A DNA stretch of 25,628 nt from an uncultured Pseudomonadota bacterium (GCA_947306185.1 CAMZFU010000010.1:1-25628), one strand, 5' to 3'. Positions 7,129-14,227 are shown, counted from the first letter of the stretch. The notes: generated by a model from the sequence alone, not told the origin. A program made the numbers and translations.

Positions 7129-7704
7129 ATGAATAAAAAACTTTTATACAGTTTGATTGCATCATTATCAATGGCATCAACCGGTGCATATGCCGCAAAT
7201 TCGCCTGTAACGACCAAGGATTATGTGGATGCCGGTTTGCAATATGTATATGATGTTGCAAACGGTAGAGTGACCGGCACGGTACAAACATTGGAATCCA
7301 CAATTGGTACCGCAAGTACCAATGAAGCGAACGGGACGGGGTTAATTGGTCGTGTTGAATCGGTCGAAAATGCAATTGGAACCGCGAGCGAAGGCGAAAC
7401 ACCTGGGACAGGTTTGACCGGTGCTGTCGAAAGTTTGCAAGACACAATTGGCGATGCAAACGGTGGTTTGATTCAAAGAATCAATTCATTAGAGGCAGTC
7501 AGTCAAACGTATAATGGTGTTGACGGTATCGCAATAACCGCAGGCGCCAATGAAGGTGATCCATCCACAATTGGTTTGGCATTGCCAACAGATCAAAATA
7601 ACGAGGTTGCACAAGGAACATATGTTTATACCGTGGATGCCAATGGTGGTTCATGGCAACAATTGGACGTTGCCACCACGTGGGATTCAACGGTGATACA
7701 TTAA
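7129..7704 (+). CDS. Secreted repeat protein of the KQD-type cluster
   Basis: The protein has 191 residues, with GAAGGAG upstream of the start. The signal peptide ends at 'TGAYA|ANS'. 'PVTTKDYVDAGLQYVYD' follows; it resembles the 'KxYVDxxL' head of phage tail-fibre repeats and the 'YVxGAY' element of the next two genes. Three imperfect repeats of about 24-29 residues ('LESTIGTAS...GTGLIGRVE', 'VENAIGTAS...GTGLTGAVE', 'LQDTIGDANGGLIQRIN') probably form a segmented coiled coil. The C-terminal part 'VDGIAITAG...STIGLALP' is beta-like and tail-fibre-like. No enzyme motif is present. A surface-exposed or periplasmic structural role is inferred. Confidence 0.75.
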   Translation: MNKKLLYSLIASLSMASTGAYAANSPVTTKDYVDAGLQYVYDVANGRVTGTVQTLESTIGTASTNEANGTGLIGRVESVENAIGTASEGETPGTGLTGAVESLQDTIGDANGGLIQRINSLEAVSQTYNGVDGIAITAGANEGDPSTIGLALPTDQNNEVAQGTYVYTVDANGGSWQQLDVATTWDSTVIH

Positions 7705-7722
7705 AAAACATGCATTATGTTG

Positions 7723-7751
7723 TTAAAATGAATTTCGTTTTATGATATAAT
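7723..7751 (+). promoter_or_regulatory. Extended -10 promoter of the third secreted gene
   Basis: TGATATAAT gives an extended -10 (TATAAT at 7746-7751). A weak TTAAAA (7723-7728) sits 17 bp upstream. It is placed 39 bp before the ATG. Confidence 0.6.
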
Positions 7752-7789
7752 GCAAACGAATTAACACAACAAACCCAAAAGGAGAAAGA

Positions 7790-8527
7790 ATGAAAAAACT
7801 TCTAAACATATCAGTAATCGCGGCATTGGCGATATCGCCGTTGGTGGCGAATGCTGCCGATTTGACACAGGCCCAAATGGACAAAGCAGACATAGTTACT
7901 GCGGACGCCAACAGAATGGCAACCACTGGTTATGTCAAGGGGGCGTATACTGAATTAGGAACCGCAATCAATACGAAACAAGATAAATTGCTAGAAAATC
8001 AAATGAAAGCTGTTAATTCCGGTATTACGGACGCAAAGGTATCAGGATATGATGCGGTTCAGGATGCGGTTCAGGATGCATCAACAGGTTTGGCATCAAA
8101 AGCATCCACAGCATCTGTAGACGCTTTAACAACCCGTGTTGATGCATTACAAGCAGTGTCGAGCGATTTTGCCGAAAAAACAGGTGTTGAAACCGCAATA
8201 GAAGGTGCAATGATTACCGCGACTGTTCCAACATTAACCACATGGGGTAATGATAATTCTGAAAGCAGTGTTACAGTAGATGTAGCCAGCATATCCGCTA
8301 CTTATCCAACTACTCAACAGTCACAACCGTCACAACCGTCACAACAAGCAGTAAGTTGTTCAACGTCTGAGTTCTACCAAGATGGGCAATGCTACTCATG
8401 TGGTGCTGGCGCGACCTCTTTAGGTGACCAGGCAACAAGTTGCACATGCCAGAACAACGGTACCTGGAGTATTGACACGAATTCGACCCCAATACGAGGT
8501 AAGTGTGTTGGCGGCACAACCGAATAA
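7790..8527 (+). CDS. Secreted KQD-type protein with C-terminal six-cysteine domain
   Basis: The protein has 245 residues and a start preceded by AAAAGGAG. The signal peptide ends 'LVANA|ADL' (residue 23). Residues 44-67 hold the cluster element 'ATTGYVKGAY...NTKQDKL'. Residues 80-135 are heptad-like ('VDALTTRVDALQAV'). Residues 139-172 are Thr/Val-rich and beta-like. A Gln/Ser/Pro linker (176-186, encoded by a short DNA tandem repeat) leads to residues 190-239 with six Cys (190, 201, 204, 218, 220, 239) spaced like a small disulfide-knotted, EGF-like module. Cysteines are otherwise absent, so oxidising export is likely. No family is recognised. The modular build suggests a surface fibre with a disulfide head. 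Confidence 0.78.
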   Translation: MKKLLNISVIAALAISPLVANAADLTQAQMDKADIVTADANRMATTGYVKGAYTELGTAINTKQDKLLENQMKAVNSGITDAKVSGYDAVQDAVQDASTGLASKASTASVDALTTRVDALQAVSSDFAEKTGVETAIEGAMITATVPTLTTWGNDNSESSVTVDVASISATYPTTQQSQPSQPSQQAVSCSTSEFYQDGQCYSCGAGATSLGDQATSCTCQNNGTWSIDTNSTPIRGKCVGGTTE

Positions 8528-8542
8528 TAACATCTTAACTTA

Positions 8543-8591
8543 GGTCTGGGCATGATTATTGATATTATGTCCAATAATGTATGTCCAGACC
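8543..8591 (+). other. Long two-tier hairpin between two secreted genes
   Basis: An 11-bp outer stem (8543-8553 with 8581-8591, one G-U pair) encloses a 7-bp inner stem (ATTATTG at 8555-8561 with CAATAAT at 8572-8578). No T tract follows, so it is not a standard terminator. It lies 19 bp before a start codon with a poor ribosome site. It may be an RNA-stability or translation-control element. Confidence 0.55.
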
Positions 8592-8610
8592 AATTATTTA
8601 GTTTAAGAAT

Positions 8611-8913
8611 ATGAAAAAATTACTTTGTATCTTTACCGTGTTGTCTGTAATTACCCCGGCCATGGCCACAGGGGAAGGTCCAGTACTAGATAAAACCGCC
8701 GTTGCAGCAACAGCATCCTATGTTGATGGTGCGTATAATGCGATAAATACTGCAAAACAGGATAAACTGACATCAACGAATGTTGTTGAATCTGGTTCTG
8801 GGGCGATGGTGACCGGTGTAACCGCCGATAACGGAACTGTTACCGTTACAAAAAGTGAAATAACAATCCCCGTTGCGAACAGCGACAGTCGTGTAACAAT
8901 TTGGTTTGAATAA
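8611..8913 (+). CDS. Short secreted KQD-type protein
   Basis: The protein has 100 residues. The signal peptide ends 'VITPAMA|TGE'. 'ATASYVDGAYNAINTAKQDKL' contains the same element as the preceding gene; its landmarks are 'SYVDGAY' and 'KQDKL'. 'GAMVTGV' and the Thr/Val-rich tail 'GTVTVTKSEITIPV' align with the region of the preceding protein beginning 'GAMITATV'. It therefore looks like a shortened paralogue lacking the coiled coil and cysteine module. The start has no good Shine-Dalgarno sequence and is preceded by a large hairpin, suggesting weak or controlled translation, or an origin by partial duplication. Confidence 0.7.
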   Translation: MKKLLCIFTVLSVITPAMATGEGPVLDKTAVAATASYVDGAYNAINTAKQDKLTSTNVVESGSGAMVTGVTADNGTVTVTKSEITIPVANSDSRVTIWFE

Positions 8914-8921
8914 ACCAAATT
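8898..8921 (+). other. Perfect hairpin spanning the stop codon of the short secreted gene
   Basis: AATTTGGTTT-GAAT-AAACCAAATT has a 10-bp stem and a 4-nt loop. The stop codon TAA lies in the loop/stem boundary. It may stabilise the 3' end of the mRNA ahead of the terminator at 8940. Confidence 0.5.
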
Positions 8922-8939
8922 TACGTTTCAATTTTATTG

Positions 8940-8968
8940 CCACTTGAAATAGTGGGTTTATTTTTTAT
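8940..8968 (+). terminator. Terminator of the secreted-protein cluster
   Basis: CCACT-TGAAAT-AGTGG is followed by GTTTATTTTTTAT. The stem is short (5 bp), but the T-rich tail and position 27 bp after the last gene support it. Confidence 0.5.
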
Positions 8969-9059
8969 ATCAAATCGTGTAGTGGTGTGTGTTAGTTCCA
9001 CACAATATGTGCCACATAAATTACCTGAAAAATAATTTCATCAATAATCACAACTGCGC

Positions 9060-9078
9060 ATACCGCCATTTGCGGTAT
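9060..9078 (+). other. Hairpin in the leader of the 281-residue protein gene
   Basis: ATACCGC and GCGGTAT form a 7-bp stem with a 5-nt loop, about 25 bp before the ribosome site at 9110-9115. No T tract follows. It may be a leader structure; regulation is unproven. Confidence 0.35.
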
Positions 9079-9121
9079 TTGCGGGCGTTTGGTGTGGTTT
9101 GTGTCCAAAGGAGGTAAGATT

Positions 9122-9967
9122 ATGACAAACATTGAAAAAATCGCGTGTGTGCCCAATTATACGCGGCATAATGGCAATCCGGCAAAATTACTAGAAATAA
9201 AAGATTGGCACCATATTACGCCAAAACGATTACAAAAATACATTGATGATGGGTATATTGTTGATTGGATTGATGGATATGACATTGGGCCAACGCCATT
9301 AACCAATGCACTGATGCAAGATGCGCCATTGGAAATCGTGCGTTCCAAGAAATCCACACACGAAAATATGCAAATTGAATTGCTGTTATTGCGTGCCGGT
9401 GCATTGGATGACATTATTGCGTGGTTAAAATCGCACAAGAACGAATTAGACGACATTGGGTGGATGTTTGGACGTGAAAATTGTATGCGCAAACATTTGA
9501 GATTCTTGGGGTATAAGGACGACACAAAAGTGTTTGCATGCGAACATTCGTACCTGTATATAATGGAACAAGCTGGTAAAATATGGATGAGTTGTGATTT
9601 TGATATATACGACAATGGAATTGAATATGCAACGGTTTTTAATCCGGTCTTACCGCAACAAATGGCCGTAATATTCAATGAATTGGGCGATGTGTTTGCA
9701 AAACAATTCTGTATGATTCGCGACCGATTATCCCCCAGAATTGCAATGGACCAATATTATACATATTTGGCATCACTGCACGCAGCTGATGCGAATAAGT
9801 ATTACCGCATACACGCCGCCCAAAAAGATTTACGCAAACATTTTTCTTATAATGATTGGACCGAACTTATGTACATAACACCAAACATTACTGCGCGCGC
9901 GGAATACAACAAACAACGAAAAAGATGGTTCCCGATGCTTTACGCGTGGTTTCACATGGATGATTAA
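9122..9967 (+). CDS. Unrecognised 281-residue protein with possible ankyrin-like segment
   Basis: The start is the ATG at 9122 after AAAGGAGG; an upstream in-frame start lacks a ribosome site. There is no signal peptide or membrane helix, so it is probably cytoplasmic. Residues about 30-100 ('TPKRLQKYIDDGYIVDWIDG', 'GPTPLTNALMQ', 'ELLLLRAGALDDIIAWL') are reminiscent of one or two degenerate ankyrin repeats, with 'TPLTNAL' and 'LLLLRAGA' in the expected order. The remainder is rich in Tyr, Trp and Met and ends 'KRWFPMLYAWFHMDD'. No catalytic motif is seen. It stands alone between the secreted cluster and the convergent TfoX-like gene. An ankyrin-type binding protein is only a weak guess. Confidence 0.7.
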   Translation: MTNIEKIACVPNYTRHNGNPAKLLEIKDWHHITPKRLQKYIDDGYIVDWIDGYDIGPTPLTNALMQDAPLEIVRSKKSTHENMQIELLLLRAGALDDIIAWLKSHKNELDDIGWMFGRENCMRKHLRFLGYKDDTKVFACEHSYLYIMEQAGKIWMSCDFDIYDNGIEYATVFNPVLPQQMAVIFNELGDVFAKQFCMIRDRLSPRIAMDQYYTYLASLHAADANKYYRIHAAQKDLRKHFSYNDWTELMYITPNITARAEYNKQRKRWFPMLYAWFHMDD

Positions 9968-9983
9968 AGCGAAATCGATACAG

Positions 9984-10304
9984 TTAGTGTTTCTTTTTTG
10001 ATTTCGCTGTGGGCAAATCTGCGTATATTGCATTGAATAAATCACGCAATAAATCACGGTTTTCAATGTCTTCAACCATTAACATTGGATGACCGCCGGG
10101 GTACGGTATTTCCATTGGCGCCTTAGGTAATATTGAAACCGCAGATTTTGTCAGCTTAACCAAGAACCGATCATCATAAACACCGGCAACAATTTTATCA
10201 CGAGAATATATCACATATTCGCCCATCATTGCATGATATGATACATCGTCCAAGTCTGATAACTGCTCCATCACAAATTCCATATATTCCTTGCTTGATG
10301 CCAT
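9984..10304 (-). CDS. TfoX N-terminal-domain protein
   Basis: The protein has 106 residues, with AGGAG six bases before the start. The pattern 'EYMEFVMEQLSDLDDVSYHAM' (landmarks 'EFVMEQL', 'YHAMMGEYVIYSRDK'), 'IVAGVYDDRFLVKLT', 'MEIPYPGGHPML' and a C-terminal helix matches the TfoX/Sxy N-terminal domain. The classical 'RRMFGGYGLY' is replaced by 'YHAMMGEYVIY'. The TfoX C-terminal domain is absent, as in many stand-alone YjhX/TfoX_N proteins. Full-length TfoX activates competence genes; the single-domain proteins have no established role. The tail is Lys-rich ('KSKKKH'). A good promoter lies directly upstream. Confidence 0.85.
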   Translation of the reverse strand: MASSKEYMEFVMEQLSDLDDVSYHAMMGEYVIYSRDKIVAGVYDDRFLVKLTKSAVSILPKAPMEIPYPGGHPMLMVEDIENRDLLRDLFNAIYADLPTAKSKKKH

Positions 10305-10324
10305 TTTATACTCCTGGTATTGGA

Positions 10325-10353
10325 ATTATAATTATCAGTCATTGATTTCACAA
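10325..10353 (-). promoter_or_regulatory. Promoter of the TfoX-like gene
   Basis: TTGTGA (10348-10353) and a consensus TATAAT (10325-10330) are separated by 17 bp. Transcription would begin about 14 nt before the start codon. Confidence 0.6.
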
Positions 10354-10393
10354 TAATTTAATGATACCAATTATTATATACAAAGGATTCATC

Positions 10394-10627
10394 ATGAAAT
10401 ATGTAAAATCTTGGACTTTTACAACCGAACACGAAAGCATTCAGGAAACCTTGCAAGAGATTTCTGACGTTATCGCCATTGCCAAGGCGACAATTAAACA
10501 AGGCGATACAAAATTGGCGTTGAAAAACCTGGACGAGGCCGAACACTATATACCCTATATCACGCGCAAGGTTAATATTGCATTGCAACACGTTCCGGAA
10601 TCCGTTCAAAAAAAAGAATTCTTATAA
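10394..10627 (+). CDS. Small helical protein of unknown function
   Basis: This is a 77-residue protein starting at the ATG after AAAGGATTCATC. The in-frame ATG at 10361 has no ribosome site. After a short strand-like N-terminus ('MKYVKSWTFTTEHE') the sequence is predicted to be largely helical, including 'SIQETLQEISDVIAIAKATI' and 'GDTKLALKNLDEAEHYI'. The latter is spaced like one TPR-type helical hairpin. No signal peptide or membrane segment is seen. It ends at a strong terminator shared with trpS. I recognise no family. Confidence 0.7.
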   Translation: MKYVKSWTFTTEHESIQETLQEISDVIAIAKATIKQGDTKLALKNLDEAEHYIPYITRKVNIALQHVPESVQKKEFL

Positions 10628-10660
10628 AAAATCGCCCGTATGGGCGACTTTTTATTTTTT
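10626..10660. terminator. Bidirectional terminator between the small helical protein gene and trpS
   Basis: TCGCCC-GTAT-GGGCGA (10632-10647) is flanked by an A run on the left and CTTTTTATTTTTT on the right, so it works for both convergent genes. On the minus strand it overlaps the trpS stop codon. Confidence 0.9.
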
Positions 10661-11749
10661 GTCTGCGTATTTTGCCTTGTACGCTTCGCGCAATGATGTA
10701 TCTTCAAAATATTCTAACCCCATCGCACGACGAACGCGTTTCAATGTATCGGCGGCAATCGTACGTGCGGTGGCACTGCCCTTCTCTAACATATCATAGA
10801 CATAGTCAATGTTTTGCTCGTATTTTTTGCGACGTTCACGAATTGGCGTCAAAATATCGTTTAATACATCATTCAGGAACTTTTTAACCGTTCCATCGCC
10901 CAATCCACCGCGTGTATAGTGTGCCTTCATTTCGTCCAGGTTTTTATACCCCGGTAAATATTTTGCAAAATGCTCATCTGTGGCAAACGCCGTCAGATAT
11001 ACAAACGGAATATTACCTTCCAAATGCCCCGGATCTTCCACACGCAGATGTAATGGGTCGGTGAACATATTGTTAATCTGTTTCTTTATCACAGATGGTT
11101 CATCGGCAAGGTAAATCGCATTCCCCAATGATTTCCCCATTTTCTCACTGCCATCTATTCCGGGCAAACGACGACACACACCGTCAGATGCAAATATCGC
11201 CGTAGGTTCAACCAACACATCACCATATATGGAATTAAACGCACGAACAATCTCACGCGTTTGTTCCAATAACGGTGCTTGATCTTCACCAACAGGCACG
11301 TATTTTGCACCAAATGCGGTTATGTCGGCGGCCTGGCTGATTGGATATGTCATAAATCCTGTTGGAATACCACCGTCAAAGTTTCTTTCTTTTATTTCTG
11401 TTTTAATTGTCGGATTGCGTTGCAGGCGCCCCAATGTTACCAGATTCATATAGTAAAACGTCAATTCAGTCAATTCCGGTACTTGCGATTGTACGAAAAT
11501 TGTCGTTTTTTCGGGGTCAAGGCCCACAGACAGGTAATCTAATGCGACCTCTATCAAATTTTGGCGAATCTTTTCGGGATTGCGCGCATTATCGGTCAAT
11601 GCCTGACAATCAGCAATAAACACGAATTGCTTATAACGTGGGTCATCTTGTAATTCAAGGCGTTTACGCAAACTGCCCACAAAATGCCCAATGTGCAAAC
11701 GTCCCGTCGGACGATCGCCGGTTACAATTATTTCTTTTTCTTGTGTCAT
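10652..11749 (-). CDS. trpS: Tryptophan--tRNA ligase
   Basis: The protein has 365 residues, with AAGGAT upstream of the ATG. It is a class Ic synthetase that charges tRNA-Trp. The HIGH motif is 'HIGH' at 19-22, preceded by 'TGDRPTGRL'. The second signature is 'KMGKS' at 203-207 within 'GSEKMGKSLGNAI'. 'ADCQALTDN', 'QSQVPELTELTF', 'YPISQAADI' and 'VPVGEDQAPLLEQTREI' are typical of bacterial TrpRS. Length is slightly above the usual 330-350. It appears monocistronic, ending at the shared terminator. A weak promoter lies upstream (-10 TATAAT at 11783-11788), with a 7-bp inverted repeat ACGCCAT/ATGGCGT at 11816-11839. Confidence 0.97.
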   Translation of the reverse strand: MTQEKEIIVTGDRPTGRLHIGHFVGSLRKRLELQDDPRYKQFVFIADCQALTDNARNPEKIRQNLIEVALDYLSVGLDPEKTTIFVQSQVPELTELTFYYMNLVTLGRLQRNPTIKTEIKERNFDGGIPTGFMTYPISQAADITAFGAKYVPVGEDQAPLLEQTREIVRAFNSIYGDVLVEPTAIFASDGVCRRLPGIDGSEKMGKSLGNAIYLADEPSVIKKQINNMFTDPLHLRVEDPGHLEGNIPFVYLTAFATDEHFAKYLPGYKNLDEMKAHYTRGGLGDGTVKKFLNDVLNDILTPIRERRKKYEQNIDYVYDMLEKGSATARTIAADTLKRVRRAMGLEYFEDTSLREAYKAKYADKK

Positions 11750-11782
11750 ATTAAAATCCTTATGCTTTTTGTTATTACGGTA

Positions 11783-11788
11783 ATTATA
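11783..11788 (-). promoter_or_regulatory. Probable -10 element of the trpS promoter
   Basis: A consensus TATAAT on the minus strand lies 34 bp before the trpS start. The -35 region is only T-rich (no clear TTGACA), so confidence is limited. Confidence 0.4.
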
Positions 11789-11920
11789 TTTGTTTTTTTT
11801 GTAGAAAAATCACCGACGCCATCGTCCATAAAATGGCGTATTCACAAAATCACTAAAAGCATAACTTTGTTCAGTCATATTCGTCCTTATTATATGTTTT
11901 ATTCATATAATTGTCAAACG

Positions 11921-11950
11921 AAAAGCCCCGTTTGGTAACGGGGGCTTTCC
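11921..11950 (-). terminator. Terminator of the GH24-TPR lipoprotein gene
   Basis: On the minus strand AAAGCCCCCGTT-ACCA-AACGGGGCTTTT forms a long GC-rich stem with one bulged C, followed by CGTTT. It lies just past the stop at 11973. Confidence 0.8.
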
Positions 11951-11972
11951 AAGAGAGATTGGTTATGTGGAC

Positions 11973-13271
11973 TTATTTGCTTCTGCCTTTTTTAATGCGG
12001 CGAAGTCCCAAAGCACCCAAACCAAGCCCCAGTCCGACACCGATACCATAGTTGGTACGTCTTTGATTGCGTTTTTGGATGGCCTGTTGCAAGGCGTCTT
12101 CTGCAGCCTTGGTTTTATTTTCTGCCAAGGACAAGCGCAAGTAATGAACCGCCTTTTCGTATTTTTCCATTGCCAAATACGTAATACCGATGTTATAAGT
12201 CGCAGCACCACGTTGTTTGTTCGTTTGTGCGACCTTCAACGCGGCTTTACCGGCCTCCAATGCGGTTTCATAATCTTGTTTAAGATACGATGTATATGAC
12301 ACATCATTCAATTCATTGCAAGAATATGTCGTCCAAGCATCTGCAAAGCTCACCGTGGCATTATCAAGCTCTTCAGCTACAACAACAGGTTGCGCCCTGC
12401 CATTGGAAACTTCTTGCCAGATATAGTTAGGAACGATTTCGTTAACCTTCTTGCAGGCGACTCTAACATGTCCTTTCTTTCTACCAAGATTCAATGACAC
12501 CGTTCTTGGATTTTTTGCCTTTTGAAGGTTTGCCTGGATTTTTGAGAAATCCCATGTGCAGAAACCGTTTGAATCTTTCTTAGGACTGCCGTTTTTGTAG
12601 ACAAGCATATCTTGCAATATCAAGTTATAACAACCTTCGGCACGCAAATCTAACAAGTCAGAATATTGAATCTTGCCTGCCATCAATGCTGCAAAGAAAT
12701 AACATCTGTTGATTACACCCGCTTGCTGACGCCAACCAGTCAATGTCTTGGCTAATTCCGCGCCCTTTTTTCCGGCGTTCAGTTGTTTAACAAATGACGA
12801 TTTAGCAAAATTTGAATGTCCCAAACAATATCTAAGCACACATGCCGCAATCATTGTATTTTCGTCCATTGGAACCTTTATGCAACTTTTGATATCCGGC
12901 AAAATTTCATAAGTCAAATAACGGCCTTTATAAACATCGGATTGTTCCAATGTTGGGATTGGTGTGGCCTGAGTTACTTTTTGACTTGACCCATCCGCAT
13001 TGTACAAAATCGTAAGGCCATGTCCTGTTGTCCACGCTTCACCACACCAATATATGTATGGATAATAATTTTCAACAAACGCCAATGCAAATTTGATTTT
13101 ACTGCGTGACGCTTCGAACAACGCAACATTACCATACGGATCTTTTGTTGTCTGTTGTTCGGTTTGCGGTTGCTGAGCATCATCTTCTGTGCGGTCTGAA
13201 CAGCCTGTAAGTGCGACCCCACCCGTCATTAACATACCAAATAACACATTTCTTAACGTTTTGTCTGACAT
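11973..13271 (-). CDS. Lipoprotein with GH24 lysozyme-like domain, TPR region and glycine-rich C-terminus
   Basis: The protein has 432 residues, with AAGGAA before the start. A lipoprotein signal has the lipobox 'LTGC' (Cys24), followed by an acidic and Gln-rich linker to about 45. Residues 57-200 resemble phage-type lysozyme (GH24). Glu67, Cys76 and Thr82 keep the E-8-(D/C)-5-T catalytic spacing in 'FVENYYPYIYWCGEAWTTGHG'-like context (landmarks 'FVENYYP' and 'WTTGHGLT'). 'SSFVKQLNAGKKG', 'LTGWRQQAG' and 'INRCYFFAALMAGKI' fit the lysozyme C-lobe. Residues 210-325 are unassigned and contain several Cys. Residues about 330-400 hold TPR-like helices ('ATYNIGITYLAMEKYEKAVHYL'; landmarks 'YNIGITYLAMEKYEKA'). 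The tail 'GIGVGLGLGLGALGLRR' plus basic residues resembles a short C-terminal membrane or sorting tail. Peptidoglycan cleavage in the periplasm is inferred. Confidence 0.8.
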   Translation of the reverse strand: MSDKTLRNVLFGMLMTGGVALTGCSDRTEDDAQQPQTEQQTTKDPYGNVALFEASRSKIKFALAFVENYYPYIYWCGEAWTTGHGLTILYNADGSSQKVTQATPIPTLEQSDVYKGRYLTYEILPDIKSCIKVPMDENTMIAACVLRYCLGHSNFAKSSFVKQLNAGKKGAELAKTLTGWRQQAGVINRCYFFAALMAGKIQYSDLLDLRAEGCYNLILQDMLVYKNGSPKKDSNGFCTWDFSKIQANLQKAKNPRTVSLNLGRKKGHVRVACKKVNEIVPNYIWQEVSNGRAQPVVVAEELDNATVSFADAWTTYSCNELNDVSYTSYLKQDYETALEAGKAALKVAQTNKQRGAATYNIGITYLAMEKYEKAVHYLRLSLAENKTKAAEDALQQAIQKRNQRRTNYGIGVGLGLGLGALGLRRIKKGRSK

Positions 13272-13316
13272 TTTTATTTTCCTTTTATTTTGTACACTTT
13301 TGTCTTGTGTGCTTGA

Positions 13317-13345
13317 TATTTAACACAAAAAAACATTATTGTCAA
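13317..13345 (-). promoter_or_regulatory. Promoter of the GH24-TPR lipoprotein gene
   Basis: A consensus -35 TTGACA (13340-13345) is followed after 17 bp by TAAATA (13317-13322). The leader to the start codon is about 40 nt. Confidence 0.6.
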
Positions 13346-13409
13346 GTGCTTTTTACAATTTTTTTATTTTTTATCAAAATTCAAATAAATTTAGGAAAAA
13401 TGGGGCTTT

Positions 13410-13420
13410 TATGATATAAT
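13410..13420 (+). promoter_or_regulatory. Extended -10 promoter of the 246-residue protein gene
   Basis: TGATATAAT (TATAAT at 13415-13420) has no good -35. The predicted transcription start near 13427 leaves a leader of only about 9 nt before the first ATG. Confidence 0.55.
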
Positions 13421-13435
13421 TACTTAAGATTTTTG

Positions 13436-14176
13436 ATGGAAAAACCAATGTCACAAGAGACTTTTATACGTGCCGCCAAGATTCAGAGTATTATAAATCG
13501 CCTTAAATATGAAGAGGCGGTGTTTCAGAATGGACATTGGTCTTCCGCTGAAATGTTCGAAGATCAATTACGCCAAGACGGCTTTGTTCCGCCTGTTCCA
13601 ATATCACATAAATATAATTTTCCAAATGGTATGTCTGAAAAGGAATACGAAGATTTGGCCATGTGGTTGACATATATCATATATTTTGACCCCACACGCA
13701 TTTATGACACACAAAAATATGTTGATACCCTTACACGCGATTCTGGTATGACAGCTGAAGAAAAACAAGCGTATTATGATAAATTGTTCGCAATTACTGG
13801 GGGGCTTAGCGATTCCGAGAAAAATCAAATCGTCAGATTTTTCATAAATTCGAAAGAAAATGCCATTGAATATTTCTTTAAAATGACCAAGAATCTACAA
13901 AACGCAAACCCTGAAATTGCAGACATTAAAGTAAATCCCGGTGCCGTGCCAAATATGTTTGATTTAACAATTGGCGCCACATCACGTTTTCACCCCAACG
14001 ATATTAAATACTATATGTTCCTTGATGACATTGGCACAGCGAGACAAAATCAACACAAAATTGGGGCCGTTTTGGGATATGAACCACATGTATTTATTGA
14101 ACCAAGCCGTGTAAATCAAATCGTAAACGGAATCATTATGCAACGAAATATGCAACAGGGGCGCACAAAACAATAA
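13436..14176 (+). CDS. Unrecognised 246-residue cytoplasmic protein
   Basis: The start is uncertain. ATG at 13436 follows the promoter almost directly without a ribosome site; the ATG at 13448 (four codons later) has only a weak GGA upstream. No signal peptide or membrane segment is present. The sequence is mixed alpha/beta and rich in Tyr, Phe, Asn and Gln, with 'KEYEDLAMWLTYIIYFDP', 'SEKNQIVRFFINSKENAIEY', 'FHPNDIKYYMFLDDIGTARQ' and a basic C-terminus 'MQQGRTKQ'. I recognise no family and no catalytic signature. It is monocistronic, bounded by its own promoter and a strong terminator. Confidence 0.75.
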   Translation: MEKPMSQETFIRAAKIQSIINRLKYEEAVFQNGHWSSAEMFEDQLRQDGFVPPVPISHKYNFPNGMSEKEYEDLAMWLTYIIYFDPTRIYDTQKYVDTLTRDSGMTAEEKQAYYDKLFAITGGLSDSEKNQIVRFFINSKENAIEYFFKMTKNLQNANPEIADIKVNPGAVPNMFDLTIGATSRFHPNDIKYYMFLDDIGTARQNQHKIGAVLGYEPHVFIEPSRVNQIVNGIIMQRNMQQGRTKQ

Positions 14177-14203
14177 AAAACGGGGCAACTGCCCCGTTTT
14201 TTT
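14176..14203. terminator. Bidirectional terminator
   Basis: ACGGGGC-AACT-GCCCCGT is flanked by AAAAA and TTTTTTT. It serves the plus-strand gene ending at 14176 and the convergent paralogue pair ending at 14228. Confidence 0.92.
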
Positions 14204-14227
14204 GGTTCAAAGGTAATCTTGAATAAT

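Noticed and set aside
7043..7459. Minus-strand frame of 138 codons across two secreted genes
   Set aside because: It spans a gene boundary on the opposite strand and has no ribosome site; it reflects repeat-rich codon use on the other strand.
9157..9678. Minus-strand frame of 173 codons opposite the 281-residue protein
   Set aside because: No ribosome site, and the plus-strand frame has a strong AAAGGAGG start.
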